Below are positions 10,807 through 25,240 of a DNA stretch of 64,000 nucleotides, in pieces (the first letter of the stretch is position 1; each line of letters begins with the position of its first letter). A program made the position numbers and the translations under genes. The stretch covers positions 1-64,000 of the forward strand of contig ARYC01018366.1 in the NCBI GenBank assembly GCA_000711775.1, in the 5' to 3' direction. Source of the DNA: Oxytricha trifallax. Lineage: Eukaryota; Ciliophora; Spirotrichea; Sporadotrichida; Oxytrichidae. A model generated the notes under the pieces. The model was not told the DNA's origin and did no database searches. It worked only from the letters and a program-made list of their open reading frames with translations.

Positions 10807-13556
10807 TCATGAAAACTTAGATTATTAATATTTGGCTTATAACTCATTTTTCTCCAAGTCAAAGGTGTTTTATTTAAATTTAGCAACAGTTTCTTTTTTG
10901 AATTTCTTTTTAAGCTTATTAGGAGCCAATTACACTTCACTTAATTCGGGAAGACTAGAAGTTTTTATGAAGTTAAATCCTTTATTCAGATCCTATTCAA
11001 GTTGCTTTGTATTTCCTTCATATTTATAATTTTGAAGGAATGCATTAGAAATTGGGAAATTAATTTAAATTAAGTTTATAATAAATTAAAATATTGGCAG
11101 TTATAGGTGGCCAATTTAAACAATCTTGGGCTCATTCGATAGAGAATTCAAAATTAGCTGGACTATATTATTGGAGGTACTATTTTATCGCATTCCTTGA
11201 CCAAGATAACACAACTTTGATCTGAGGGTATAATTAAATGAATTTAGATGTGGTTAATTAAACTCAAGTTATCTCGCTCTGGGGATGAGATAATATAGTG
11301 TTGCCTATAGTAAAGTTCAGTTAATTTTGAATTCTCTTTCGAATGAACCCAAGATCGTTAAAATTGGCCAACTATACCTGCCAATATTTTTATTTATTAT
11401 AAATTTAATTTAAATTAATTTCTCAATTTCGAATGTAATCCTTCAATAGCAAAGAATGAAATTGAAAATAACATAGATGGGAGATCTAAATTTCCTTCAT
11501 CAGTAGAAAGCATTTGCATTGCATCTGAGTTTCTTTAAATGTTTTCGACAACATCATGTATTAATTAAGCTGTACCTTTAATGGATAAGGTACTACTGTT
11601 TCTTTAGGGAGACCTCCTCGTATGTTAATCTTGCTTTTTTTTGTACATGTCATAAAGCTTGAGAGTGGCTGACCTTGGTTCTTCCATCACACCCACTAAA
11701 TTTTATCTTTCTACATTATTGAGCAAAAGCTGTAAATTTTTACTGCTTCTATGGGATCTATTTGACTTAGCATCAGTTTATGATTTATCACTCTATCCAA
11801 TTATAAAATCTATACATTTTGAGCATGATTGAAACTCATTTTAAATTAAAAATACAAAAATAGTCAAATTTATTGAGGTATTAGAATTTATCTTAATCCA
11901 TCAAAAACATCTCTCCCTGTATCTAATTCTTAAACTTAAACGCTTGGTACAATTTTAAAAGGTTATTGTTATTTTCTATGGCTGGCTGCTAATCTTTCTA
12001 AGCCTGGGGAGGTTGGTATCTATAAATGCTGGGGTAACTCGGTTTCAGAAGATATATTGAAATTTATAGGAGTAATTTTGCCAGTTTCAATTTTAAGATT
12101 TGAGATAGGCTTATGATTGCTAAATTTTTACTTGTTTAAGTTCTCATTGAGTATATTATCACTATATATACTTAAAAATTTGGAATTGGTTTGGTTATTT
12201 AGAGAGATTAAAAATTATTTAAAGTTAATAACATCGACAAAAAAGAAGATTCTTTTAACGAAAAAAGAGATTCGGAGATTTGGATTTTATCTAAGGTAAG
12301 GTAATTAAACTTTTGAACTAATACCTTACATTAAAGCAGCTTAAGTTTCAAAATTATAAGGATTGGTAGAAGTGGAAGTTAACTTAAATTAACTTCTCCT
12401 TTCTTTTTCAATTTCTTACTTTCTCAATATATTTTAAATTGGATCGTTTATTTTTGCGTTCCTATTCTCAAAGAAAACACCCACATCGATTTGTTTTTTA
12501 ATGCCCTACAGAAACTTCTTGTATCTTGTGTTTGATGAATCGCCTTCTTCATTAAAACATAAATTAAATCATAACTTCAACCTTTATATTAAAATTAGTC
12601 CATTAAAATGCTTAGGGCAAGCAGGGGTTTTGGGAGTCCCCATTAAATCATCATATTTCGACCTAAGCTTTTTATTTGCTTCCTCTATGTTTTTTCGAAC
12701 AGCTTCACTTCTCTAATCTCTCAAAGTTTTCTTACTTTACCCAATAAATTTTAATTCTTTCTTTTTTTTAGTCTTTTTTCTGGATGACGTTCCATAAAGA
12801 TCTTTGTCATCAATGGATTACTTAATTATGTTTTCGAGTTGAATATGTTCATCTAAATCACCTTAATTATACTTATCAAACTTAAAAATCTTTAAAAAAA
12901 TTTTCATACAAAATATAATAATAAATCTAAACTTTAAGAGACAAAATTTACTATTTTAAACTATGAAAGTACATGATGATTGAAAATTAATGGTTTTTTC
13001 TATGATTTCAACAGCATTTTATGAGGAGATTATATATTGCTTCCATTTATAAATGCTTAATTTTTAATGTTATTTTAAGAGAAATTTCTTTAATGGAGTG
13101 TTAATGTAGGACCATTAATTTTTGGTTTATTTTAAAGTAAATCTAATTTATTTTGATTTTGGGGTAAATTTATTTGCTTTTAATTATACTTAAGCAAAGG
13201 TACGCTGAGTTATTATAAACTTAATGAGTTTTACGAATTTACTTGGTTTAGACTTAAACTTTTCTCATTATTTCTGGAATTTTGTTTGTAATACATATCC
13301 TCATTTTTATTTTTGTCGAATTCATCATCAGATAAGTCCAAATTTTAATTGCTTTTATGCTATTTTTTGTTACCATTCAGCTTACTGATCTTATTCGATG
13401 ATAATCTAGACTTTTCTGTATGCTGAAGCTTTATTTGACTCTTTGAAATCCCCTAAAATATCTTTTCTTAAAATCAAAATTTCAGGGTAAAAATTGAAGA
13501 TTACTTACAAACAAATTGAAGTTGGGATTAGGCACATTAAAAGTTACATAAAACAT
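10807..13556 (-). CDS. Unknown basic, Ser/Asn-rich gene, IES-interrupted
   Basis: Likely start MFYVTFNVPNPNFNLF at 13556, followed by a GTAAGT...AAG intron. Open stretches on the minus strand: about 13470-13130 (SQIKLQHTEKSRLSSNKISK, DLSDDEFDKNKNED), about 12870-12560 (Lys-rich GTSSRKKTKKKKELKF, then NIEEANKKLRSKYDDLM), about 12100-11880 (ISSETELPQHL, TSPGLERLAASHRK), about 11830-11450 (less certain, frame changes), and 11031-10807 (KGFNFIKTSSLPELSEV to the TGA). No known domain is recognised. A 415-bp fold-back element (11032-11446) interrupts the 3-prime part. Assignment of all pieces to one gene is an inference from strand, order and composition. Confidence 0.45.
11032..11446. mobile_element. 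Fold-back element with about 130-bp inverted repeats
   Basis: The left arm (11032-about 11165, TTGAAGGAATGCATT..., GGAAATTAATTTAAATTAAG, TATTGGCAG, GGCCAATTT, TCTTGGGCTCATTCG) is repeated inverted in the right arm (about 11310-11446) with few changes, leaving a roughly 140-bp centre containing GTGGTTAATTAAACTC and GGGGATGAGATAA. No coding frame. A non-autonomous, MITE-like element; target duplication not clear. It sits where the minus-strand gene's reading frame is broken, so it is probably removed as or within an IES. Confidence 0.75.
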
Positions 13557-13707
13557 GACTAAATATATTATTATTTATTGATAAAATAAGCTCGGAATAT
13601 CTACTAAAGTATTATAATCTTAAAAAAACAAACATAACAAGTGAATTTCTTTTCATATGTTTAATTCTCTTGAATATCAATTGAAATTTATATAAATTTA
13701 ATAGAAA

Positions 13708-15720
13708 ATGGAAAACTTTTACTTCAGCCCGCATTACATGCAAAATTAAGATTCATAATAACCATCTCAGAGCAATTAGAACTCAGCTTAAAAACCTTAA
13801 AGTTATGATACCAAATTTAGGGGACTATAAAATGAAGCAGGTATCAACAACTGTTTCTTAAATGTGGTGATTTAATCTCTCTGGCATCTGTATAGTTTTA
13901 GACTGAATTTTCTCTCTTTCAAAGACCACAGACATTCTGACAAAGAAATATATCTCAGAGTAAGAAGAGCTGAAATTATATAATCAAGAAAAAGATCAAA
14001 TAGCATGTCAGTTAACAATTTGCAAAATGATAACTCTGATAAAAATGGCCAATAAAATAATGAAAATGAAGATTTTCAGTAGGCTATTATGAATTCAATG
14101 AAGGAAGAGGGGAAAAATAGTCCTAAGAGTGCTAATCAAAACAAAAAATAAGTTCTTGAGTTTGGACCAAGCGAGGAAACTAAAGATGTAAAAGATGATT
14201 CTTTGATAAGATAAAGTTTCAATTAATTGCTAACAAAGGAAGAGGTAGAGCAATTATAAAAAGAGATCAGAGGAAAAATAAACAAAGATATCATAAAGAG
14301 CGTCTAGTAAAGTGAAGTATGTTTGTTCTGTAATTTGCAGGATTTATTCACAAAGTATGAATATCAAACTGGCAAGGTTCTCGAGCCTAAGAAAGTTAGA
14401 CAAAGTTTGGAATAAATATTTTCTGATCAGAACTAAGATTTCTCTCTTGGACAAATGGGATGTGCTCAAGAGACTTTGGAGGACATTCTGAACTACTTAC
14501 ATAGAGAGTACTTGTTTCCAAATTATATAGAGTAATATCTATTAATGGATAAAGATTCAAAATTCAAGCTTGACAATGACTTGGATGACACAGGATGCGC
14601 ACCTAAATGCCCTTCACATTAAACTTTTGGGTTAGAGTTTTGTGAGATTACAAGCTGTGCTTAATGTAAAATAGTGGATGATGTGTCCCAACTTAGAAGG
14701 TAGCTTATTCATTAAGTTTATGTTAAGGAGCTTTTGCAAACAATAGTTGAGTATAAAATCTAAAATGAATTCACGAAAGCTTTGAAGAAGATCATAATTG
14801 GTGAATCTAATTTTCACCTTTAGTATAAAGAACCCTCTATTTGTTAAAAATGCAATATTCCTTAGAAGATTTAGAGTAAATGGCTATTGGAAATGCCAAA
14901 TATTTACACTTTCAATATGGTCTATGATCCCACTGATACTTAGGATACAATTAAATCTCAAATTGAATCTCTTTTTAAAATCATGCCTTATAAGATGGAC
15001 CTCTAAGATTTCTTGAAAGTAGGGGAAAAGCGTGATTAAAACACTAATTACATTCTCCGAGGAATGATAACTTACTATGGAAAACATTATATATCCTATT
15101 TTTACTCACAAAAGCACGACACTTGGGTTTAGTTTAATGATCAGCAATTGAAATCTATTGGTAATTTCAAAGAAGTCATGAAGAAATGTATAAGTGGAAG
15201 ATAGTAACCTACTACTTTGTTTTATGAGCATGAAGAAGTCATTATAAATGTACTGGATTAAGGGGTTGAGGAAAAGGAAGCAAATATGAATAAGAAAAGG
15301 GACAAAAGGTACTACTTTACAGATAAAGCAATCAAAAAGAATAATTTTATGATGGTTTAATATTTCAATTAGTTTCATTGTATACCATTCAATAATAATG
15401 CTTACCCATCATTAATTTTTGGATATATAATGCTGTGGAGAGTAGCAACTGCTATTTATTCTAATGAAAATATTTATTAAATCAGTATGTATATGATTTC
15501 TTTAAAATTCTAAATTACTAATACTATGGCTATATAAAATGTAAATTCCAAAAAACGTAAATTTAACAATCAAAAGAATCATTTTTTTCTCAAATTCCCA
15601 TTTATTAATAAAGAAAAAGAAAAAAGTTTAATTTTTATAATTTAAAAAGGTTGGAAATTAATATATTAATATATTAATATTGCAAATAATGAAATTGATA
15701 AAATAAAATTTTCTAAATGA
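13708..15720 (+). CDS. USP53/54-like ubiquitin carboxyl-terminal hydrolase
   Basis: One uninterrupted frame under the ciliate code, 670 codons to the first TGA. The Cys box is FRGLQNEAGINNCFLNVVIQ (about residues 48-67) with the catalytic Cys in NNCFLN, followed by SLWHL as in the USP53/USP54 and plant UCH-related families. The His box is RGMITYYGKHYISYFYSQ, then the typical W-x-x-F-N-D (TWVQFND) and TTLFYEH. Zinc-type Cys pairs occur between (CAPKCPSH, CAQCK, CQKCN). Family members cleave ubiquitin from substrates, though animal USP53/54 have been debated as inactive; here both Cys and His are present, so activity is plausible. The coding character fades after about 15480, so the real end may lie before 15720. 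No IES is needed, unusual in this window. Confidence 0.8.
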
Positions 15721-17158
15721 AACCCCTATTTACAGTAGCTGTCTAAAAGCCTTAGATAATAGTGACAACTCCAACTAATCATTATTTTGAAAAAGATTAA
15801 TCTTCTGCTTTTGAATAGGATCTACTATGATTGTCTTCTTTAACTTCAAATAAATTGCCACAACTTAACTTTGCAGATTAAGAACTTATCACAGCATGGG
15901 GAGAAAGTAGAATTTGAAATAATTTGTAAAAATATGAATTTAATTTTGAATTTTTATATTTTATCAAATTAAATTGCATAATAATACTTTAAAGTGGAGT
16001 TGACCCTTTGACAAATTTCACTTCGCAAGTTAAAACTTCAGAAAGAATTATAAGAGAAAAGAAAAGTAGTTTTAATATTCAAAATGATTAAGCCTCTTTA
16101 ATCCCTAAGAATTAATCATAAAATTTACTAACTCCAGTTATTAAAAATTCTGGAAATTTCAAGTTCAATGATATATAGTAGCCTCAAGTGCTAGAAGAAA
16201 TGAGAAATTTGAGTCTCAAATCCCTAGCTACTCCCAAAAGCCAGGCTAAATTTGATGATTAAAAAGAATACTTCTCTAAGTTATGCACAAATCTCATTAA
16301 ATCAATAAATAAAAAATAGTAGCAATAAAAATTGGTTTCAGGTTAAAACTAAGCAAAGTTATAGAATGAAAAATAATAGAAAATGTCTTTGGAATTAGCC
16401 CCTTTATTATACCCACCATTAATTACTCAGCAGTAATTATCGAATTCTGAGAGAAATAATATAGGATATTAGGATTAAGAGACAGGGAGTTAAAACACAA
16501 AAAGAGTAGTAAAGTTGAAATATAAACCATCTCCCTAATAATCAAAATTTGGAAATATGAACTAAAAGTTTTTTCACACTGGAATGTAGGCTTAAGCCCT
16601 AAATCTGAACAGTCAACTCAAAGAATTATAAAAAGTTATTTATTCTTTCTGCAAATAAACTATGACATAAATTATTTTGAATGTTTTCTGGATCACTAAA
16701 ACAATGTAGTGCCAAGTCCTTAAAACAAAAATTACCCAATGCGACCTATAATAAAATCTTACTCTTAATCAAGGAAGTTAAGTAATACCCCTATCCCTCC
16801 TTTTCCTTCTTCAGCTAGCAAGCATTCTCAAAAATGGTCTCTTATTAATATAGATATATTCAAAAATTCTCCACCAGTTTCAACATCAAAACAAAATGAA
16901 TTAAATTCTGGTAGTCCATAACCAGTTACTCTAAATAACTAGAAACCTCCATAACATCCAAATAATATAGGGCTTTAAAATCAAGTAACTACTCCAGAAA
17001 AGCAGTAATAGCAACAAGTTAAGTTTACATATAGAAAGGCCACTTTAAATTCTCAATAATAAGAATGGTTATTAGAACAACTCAAATCAAAAGAAAATAG
17101 TTTGGAGAAGGTTGATAATTTAAATATGAATAAATAGGTAGTGATGAGCAAGAAATGA
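15717..17158 (+). CDS. Unknown Q/N/S-rich gene
   Basis: Candidate start MKPLFTVAVQKPQIIVTTP at 15717, an in-frame TGA near 15828, then LSSLTSNKLPQLNFADQEL up to 15920, so a short IES, or a separate leader, is likely. From about 15990 the frame is open (VDPLTNFTSQVKTSERI) through many Gln/Asn tracts to about 16680, shifts once, probably at a short intron, and ends with EWLLEQLKSKENSLEKVDN and TGA at 17158. Many Gln are encoded by TAA/TAG. No domain recognised; composition suggests a disordered scaffold or regulatory protein. Confidence 0.5.
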
Positions 17159-17479
17159 ATAGTGAAATTATTAAAATGATTATATTTAAAAATATAATCT
17201 GCGAGAGTTATTTTTTTACTTAGAGTGTCTCCTTTATTTTTATTAAGATAAAAGATTTAAATATAATTTGAACTTAATTCTGATATGTCTCAAATTCATT
17301 CTAAAGGAAATTAAATAATTTTAATTTAACAGAAAATTTAATTTTAGCAATATTTTTAATAATATACTTAATTTTATTATGAATATACCATTTAATAAGT
17401 AAAAGTTAATAATAATAAACTAAATTCCAAAATTGGATATAAATATTTAAACATCTTTCCTTTTTTTAAAAATATAAAA

Positions 17480-17955
17480 TCTTTACTTATTCAGCAATAA
17501 CCAATTCTCAAATTGAACAAAATCTAATTGATAAAAATTAAAATCATTAAATATTAAAAAGCCGAAATCAACCAATAATCCATTAAGAAATCAATTCAAA
17601 AATATTAAAAAATTTGCCTTCTTTTCATCAACAGCCTATTCAATCTTATTAATCTGAGGATAATTTCTCCCCATTATTTCGCAACAGTAGGAACTCTAAA
17701 CTAAAAACTTAGAAATTGAATAGTGGCTTTAGTGCTTAATACTACACAATGAATATTGATAATCAATAGTAATTTAGACAGTAAAAAATAACATCGCCAT
17801 TAATAAGTAGCAGTAACAAAGTATTTGGAGGTGAGCAAAGTAAGCCAGAGGTTATTAAGCTTTAAGGTACAAATTTATTGCTGTAAAAATTGATTAGTAA
17901 GGAGAAGAGTTTTATGCATCGTAGAAATATTAGAAAGAGTCTAATGTCAAACTGA
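17480..17955 (+). CDS. C-terminal segment of an unknown Ser/Asn-rich gene
   Basis: Open frame from about 17600 ending at TGA 17953-17955: SEDNFSPLFRNSRNSKL, TSPLISSSNKVFGGEQSK, ending RRNIRKSLMSN. It has no clear start and may be the last segment of a gene whose other segments are elsewhere or in the preceding AT-rich DNA. Composition is like the upstream 15.7-17.2 kb gene but a TGA separates them. No function assigned. Confidence 0.4.
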
Positions 17956-18277
17956 ATTACTAAGTAAATTAAACTGTTAAGTAAAAATAGAATTATCAAT
18001 CTCAAACGATATTTTAATTTTATGATTCATTTAATTTTAAGAGCAATAATTATTTTCCTTCTCTTGCTTCTTTTATATTACAATAACTTTCCTATTTATT
18101 ATATTTAAACTATCAATATTTTGATTTTGTGTAAATATTTTCTGATGAAATGTCTTATAGACTAGAGTGATAGGCTTTTGAATTTGATTGAGAGAGTAAT
18201 TAAATTTGCCTATTTAAATCAATTGATCTCAACCTATTTTAATTTATAAAATACAAAAATCTAACTACCCTTTTCAG

Positions 18278-19479
<1,202 letters not shown>

Positions 19480-19706
19480 TGTATAAATTAAATTCTGATC
19501 TAATTTTTTCTACATTTTACACATTTACTAATTTACTATTTCTATAATAGTTGAAACATGTGGATTCATGTTTTTAATTAATACTAAAGCAATTTCAATA
19601 ATTAAATATACTTATAATATAATTGATTATTGATTCCATCTTAAAGACGGCTAAACGATGCTAAATGATGATTACAGCTTACAATAAAATCTTAACTTTA
19701 TTAAAT

Positions 19707-19765
19707 AACCCCAAAACCCCTTAGTAGTAATATTATTTGATTATAGATGCCTTTGGACTAAAGGA
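19707..19765. mobile_element. Solo TBE terminal repeat
   Basis: AACCCCAAAACCCCTTAGTA begins at 19707 and is preceded by AAT (19704-19706). It matches the TBE terminal repeats at 7114 and, inverted, 1513. The interior would extend to the right, but I find neither the matching right end nor TBE genes before the next host gene at 20764, so this is a solo or truncated end. Confidence 0.7.
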
Positions 19766-20763
19766 TATCGAATAATTCAAAATTTATCATCAGAATACGT
19801 TTGCTCAATAAAATTAACATCATCAGCACTTATCCCAACCAAATTCACAAGCTGCAACCTTGCAAAACCAACCATAGCATTACTCACTAGAGTTTTATAT
19901 AGAATAAATTTAATTGTTTTTAATGAGTAGGCCATAAATTAGCATTATAATCTAGCCCCAGCAGCATCAAATTCAAGCCATCACAAAAACTAGATATAGA
20001 ACCAACTCAAACATTCAAATATTATTTAATTGTAAGGGGAGGGAAAGAAGTTTCAAGCTCTTAAAAATAAGATTTACCAAGGTGTGATTAAGTTTCATGC
20101 ATCTTGAATAGAATATTTTATTGGATTTTATAGATATTAATTTATTTTATATAGACTTTTGCTTCCTTAAATCATTTAGAATAAGTATATTTTAAATCAA
20201 TCTCCTTTTGATAGCACAATCTTTTGATTTTATTGAATGGATATTAATATGTTATTTGAAATTTTAACTACCTATTAATTAAGGATGCATTGACTGCAAA
20301 TATTTATAAATAACAAAAATAATTCTATGAATTTAATTAGGTAAAGAGCATTTATTTATAATTTTCGCTGAAAATAATATTTCCTATGTATTTATAATTG
20401 ATTAAAAAGCATTTGATCCCTAAAAATAGAAAAGATACTTTATAAAAGAGTACTCTTAGAGTCTTAGAAAATGCTGTGAAATCATAAAATGCTAGTTTTT
20501 TATTGATCTTAGAAACTGTTTAGTAATGAGTTGCTATTTTGAATAATTATTTTTATTTATTTTAGGTTAAAATTGTAAAAAAAAAAACTTTCTTTAACTT
20601 TATAATTCTATAAATCTTAATAAGTATTTAAGGACCCTGTATTATTTTCATATCTTGAAGATTTAAAAGTGCATTAATGTAAACTTGTCGTTTCCTTGAA
20701 ACTTCCCCCCTCTATATTTTATAAATGTTTACCCTTAAATATCTCTGATATAAAATATAATTT
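19766..20763. other. AT-rich noncoding stretch
   Basis: About 1 kb between the solo TBE end and the next gene. The first 250 bp is less AT-rich and might be TBE-derived, but no TBE protein is recognisable. The rest holds A/T runs and no coding frames. Confidence 0.4.
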
Positions 20764-23700
20764 ATGTCTAATATTGATATAGGGGGAGTAGGAAAAAGTT
20801 AGCACCTTGACGATCAGCATAGAAACTATTTCTATCATAATTACTAAGGCACCTTAAATCCAAACCAATACCAGCAGCAACTTACTCATACTACCAATTA
20901 AAATAATAAATTTAAGAGCCCAATATCTACAATTGGAGCATAAAATGGGCTTCATAATTTGGCATTTGTTTTTTAATTTCAAATCTTATAAATGAGATAT
21001 CAATAAACCCCCTCCCATAAAATATATATCTTGGTGGAAATACATCAGGCTCAGGCAGCAATAATGCTAATTAATCATTACTGCCAAGTAAAAGACATTC
21101 AAAGCATTTAGACTAGTCTAATCTACCATAAACTAAATGATATTTATTTTAAAATTTATGAATCATTTATAATATCAACTTACAACTTTTGAGTTTTTTG
21201 TGATAAGTATGTGAAAAATTTGTTAATAATATTGATTATCTAGTATTTCTTAACCTTCAAAATACCTTTAATTTCCAAAAAATATGCTGCTATAGATTAT
21301 AAAGCTATTATGAATTTTATTTATTAAAATAATAGAAATTATTATTTATTTGCTAAATTAAACAATAAAACATCTTTTAGTCATACAATACTTGATTTAT
21401 TATTGTGAATTTGTTGACATTTATTTTTTAGAATTTTTTTCTATTTTATAAACTCAATAGCAGTCAAAACTTGCAGGAGGCAGTAGCTACTAAGAGTCAC
21501 AGTATTTGCCACAAAAATAATAGCAATCTTCGACTTAAAATTACAACATCGATCAGGAAAATAGCAATGCTTAAATTTAGCAACAAATCGGTAACAAAAG
21601 ACAAAAAATAAATAATCTCAATGATAATTTACATACTTTTATAAAAAGCCCTAAAAATGTTTATAACATAGTTTTAAATTATACAAATTGATAATTTTCA
21701 AGCCAACTCCACATCAATTTATTCACATAATTATGAAACTTAATAAAACTAAGCATATTATTTTTAATATTATTAATAAATCCACTCTTGCTAATATTTT
21801 ATAGTTGTCTACATCCCAGCTAAATTAGAATGATAGCGCCAGTGGAGTTTAATCAATATTTCACACTTCAAATAATGTCAACAATAATTTACTTAAGCTA
21901 GAAAATGATGTGAAATATATTTACTTAATATATATATATATAATTTTCATATTGATGAGTAGTCTGTTGATGCCAATAATGAGAAAAATAAGTAAGTAAC
22001 TTAATTCCAATTACAAGGAGAAGACTGCTCTCTGTCAAAGGATAGTAAAGAAAAACTACCTAAAATCGAGGTACAAGATGTTTAAAAAAAATATTGTGTT
22101 GAAGAATTTTGAAATTTTTATATTATAAAATAAATGCAGACTTGATTTCAGGGACTGACCTTTCTAAGGAAAAAACTCTCAGAAATCTTGCCAATATTGC
22201 TAATAATAAAACTATTAAATAAATGAGTTTTTTAATATGCATTAAGAATTAATTTTTTCTGAGACTATAGTGAATAGGAAAACAGTTCTGGTACTAATAG
22301 CAAACAGCCTTTGAACAACGGTGAAAATAATAACAGCATTCAGCAAAATGCTCAAACTATTATAAATAATAGATTCATTGATCCCTCACTTAGACATCAA
22401 GATACCGTCTACTAGAACCATTTGATAAACTAAGTCCATTCGCTCTTAGAGCAGCAAAACTAGATATTTATTAAAATTTTTGAATTTTAATTTTCAACCT
22501 CTTTCTAATCATCCCATGTGATCTATCATTTTTATAATGAGATGTTTAACAGAGCTATGGAGTCATAGTAGGTACTAAGTAACACTCAAGGGATATAGCA
22601 CACAGGACCAGGCATAGTGGGCTAGAGTGGTATTATTGGAGACTAGGGAAGTAGTGCCTAGTAAACTCCTAAATTTATGCATTCCCATAGCACAGGGCCA
22701 ATTCTTCAAAACCCAGCTCAAGACACCAATTTACAAGCATCTATGCCCTTGAATTTCTAGAGACACTTCATTAATAGCAACAACAACCTTAACCATGTTC
22801 ACTCTTTTATTTTATAAGTAATCAGCAGTACCAAAATTCAGGATTCCATCAAACTTCTGGTTAAAATTTATAACAATAAAACTTACTTTAATAAAATTAT
22901 ACTGCTCTCTAGCAATAACTCGCCTTAAATTAGCTTCACTTTAACACTATTACTAATAGCAACCACGGTTCTTATTTGGACAGAATGTCTATTATTAAAT
23001 ATTATAGTGTTAATTTTTTAATGAAAGTATTTTTTATAATCACGGATCCCACTCTATGATGAGTCCATCTGTCTACATTAAGAAGCCGTCCCCTCATTTA
23101 TTGAACCTATAGAATCAGCTAAATCATGGAAGTGGCAATTCCTGTCAATCAAGTTAATTTATAAGACAAAATCAAAACTAGCAAATGAGATATAGACAAG
23201 GGTAAATGATTGGTCAAAGCACTGCAAACAGTGGCATTAATTTAAGAGATTTGCACAAGCCTAAGGTTAAAATAATGTTTATATACCTAACTAATGCTTA
23301 ATTTTCATTTAATTAAAGCCTAAGCCCATGAGAGAGGTGTCTTTTGGCTAGTAACAATAGAATCTTCCTTAATCATCCTTCGGTCATCAAAACATGGATG
23401 TAAATTTGAACAATTTGATGCAATAAAACGCAAATTCATAACAGTAGTAAAAAACATTGCTCTAAGCTGAAATAGAGAATGACTAAAGTCTTTGCAATTT
23501 GGCCTAATAAGTGCAAAATAAGCAAATGTAAAACGAAATTAAAAATGATAAGATTTCAGATGTAAACTCCATTGCTTCACAACTTGGGCTTCCACATGAC
23601 ATCGAAATTCCCTAGTTTAGAAATTTGAAATATTTTAGGTTTTTTAAAGTAAATTTGGTTTTGTGTTAAATTATCTAGATAAATACCCTCAGACCAACAA

Positions 23701-24435
23701 TCAGTAAATTCACTTGAGGGTAGTCACAATTCAAGCAAAGTAAACCAACTTAATGAAAGTAAAACATCGAATGAATCTGGATTCAAATAAGTTAACAAAA
23801 TGTTCTAACCATAACCAAACGCCAACTCGGGACTCTTCAGTATGATGGCCAATCACTTAAAATATGATTCTAGAAATTAAATACAATGGTTTATATCAAT
23901 ACTCATATTATAGAATCAACAACCAAGCAATATGGTCATGAAGAGAAGCAATTCAACATCTGGAATATTAAGTAACTAATTGCTAACAAATGACTCAATT
24001 CGCAAATCTCATTAAAATTTCTTTAACTTTTCGTAAAACTGAGACTATTCCTTTATTTTTATTTCTTATAAGAATTGAAAATCTAGTTTCTATCAGCAGT
24101 AGGTGAACAATCTTTTGAAGCAAGGTTACAGTAAGAACTAAATTCAAAACATGAGCAACCTAGATATCGGAAATTTCGATCAACAGTCTCACTGTTCAAG
24201 CTAGAATTTAGAATCTGCAAATTTAATGTCTCTAGGCAACTATACCGACTAACTTCACCTCATTCAAAGTAAAATTTAACAAGTTCAGCCTACTGGAGGT
24301 TTGGCATAGTAAGAAAAAACATAAATTTTCATTCATAAATTCAATTTTAAGCTCATTCATTACATTCATAAAGAATTTAGTTTATATTTAAGAGAGAGAA
24401 GAATAACTAAAGAACATTTAAGAGACTAAGGAGTG
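20764..24435 (+). CDS. Large Q/N/S-rich gene in many segments
   Basis: Starts MSNIDIGGVGKSQHLDDQH at 20764 and ends QETKE with TGA at 24433-24435. Coding pieces alternate with AT-rich gaps at about 20980-21000, 21140-21450, 21640-21800, 21905-21955, 22090-22135, 22480-22540 and others. Recognisable open pieces include LGGNTSGSGSNNANQS, QLQGEDCSLSKDSKEKLPKI, SGTNSKQPLNNGENNNS and GPGIVGQSGIIGDQGSSA. Composition is Gln/Asn/Ser-rich, with Gln mostly TAA/TAG. No catalytic or binding domain seen. It is probably a disordered regulatory protein. Exact segment borders would need the somatic sequence. Confidence 0.5.
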
Positions 24436-25240
24436 AATGGTATGAGATTTCAAATTGTAAGAATATTTAACAAGTACTACTGACTAACTACTACTGACAA
24501 CTTATATTCAAACTAATATTTTATAATATATTTAGCATTCACATGAATAATGCTGGGCTTTATTATAATTTTAATTTTGTATTAAAGTATTGTTGAACAA
24601 TTTACTTGAAAATATTTAATCTTAAGAATAGGGATTTTTATATTAATCTTAAGGAATTAAATTTTGAATTTTTCAATAGATAACATAATTTATGGAAATA
24701 TATTGGATTGAATAATAAAGTGAAAACTTTTTAATATAAAAACTTATTACTATTTATTTAATCGATTATTTAATTCAAAGCAGATCGTTTTCTTATTAAA
24801 TGTCATTATTGATTTTATTTTAATTTCTTTTTAAGCCCTCCAAGCCAGCACTAAAGCTTAAATATAAATTGATTGGGATATTAATTTTTTATATCATTTA
24901 AATTAATGAAATCTAACCGATCAAAATATCTCAAATTAGCTTTAATTTAAAACAAATTATTTAAATAAATTAACGATAATAAAGAATTATTTATACTTAA
25001 TAGGTTCTGACAACAATAAAATGAAAAAGATATTTGAGAAAATAGAAATTATAATGAAATAAAAAATATTACTACCATTAAGACGATAATAAAATAAATT
25101 AAAAAAATACCACGAAAACTTCTCATTTAAAAACTTATGTATTAGAATTCTATTTTAATTCTTATATTTTTAATGGGTAAAAGTTACTTCAAACACAAGT
25201 TAAATTATAATAATTCTTCAAAATTATTTATTAATAAGTG
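24436..25240. other. AT-rich noncoding stretch
   Basis: About 800 bp between convergent gene ends. Over 80 percent A+T by eye, no coding pattern, no terminal repeats noticed. Confidence 0.5.

Noticed and set aside
10746-11029. Short frames on both strands near 10.8-11.0 kb
   Set aside because: They are in other frames than the minus-strand coding segment ending at 10807, which is the one that reads well with TAA/TAG as Gln.
12622-12640. GGGGTTTTGGGA, resembling a telomere or TBE end
   Set aside because: It lies within an open minus-strand coding stretch (Thr-Pro-Lys-Thr-Pro codons), has no continuing terminal-repeat similarity and no target duplication.
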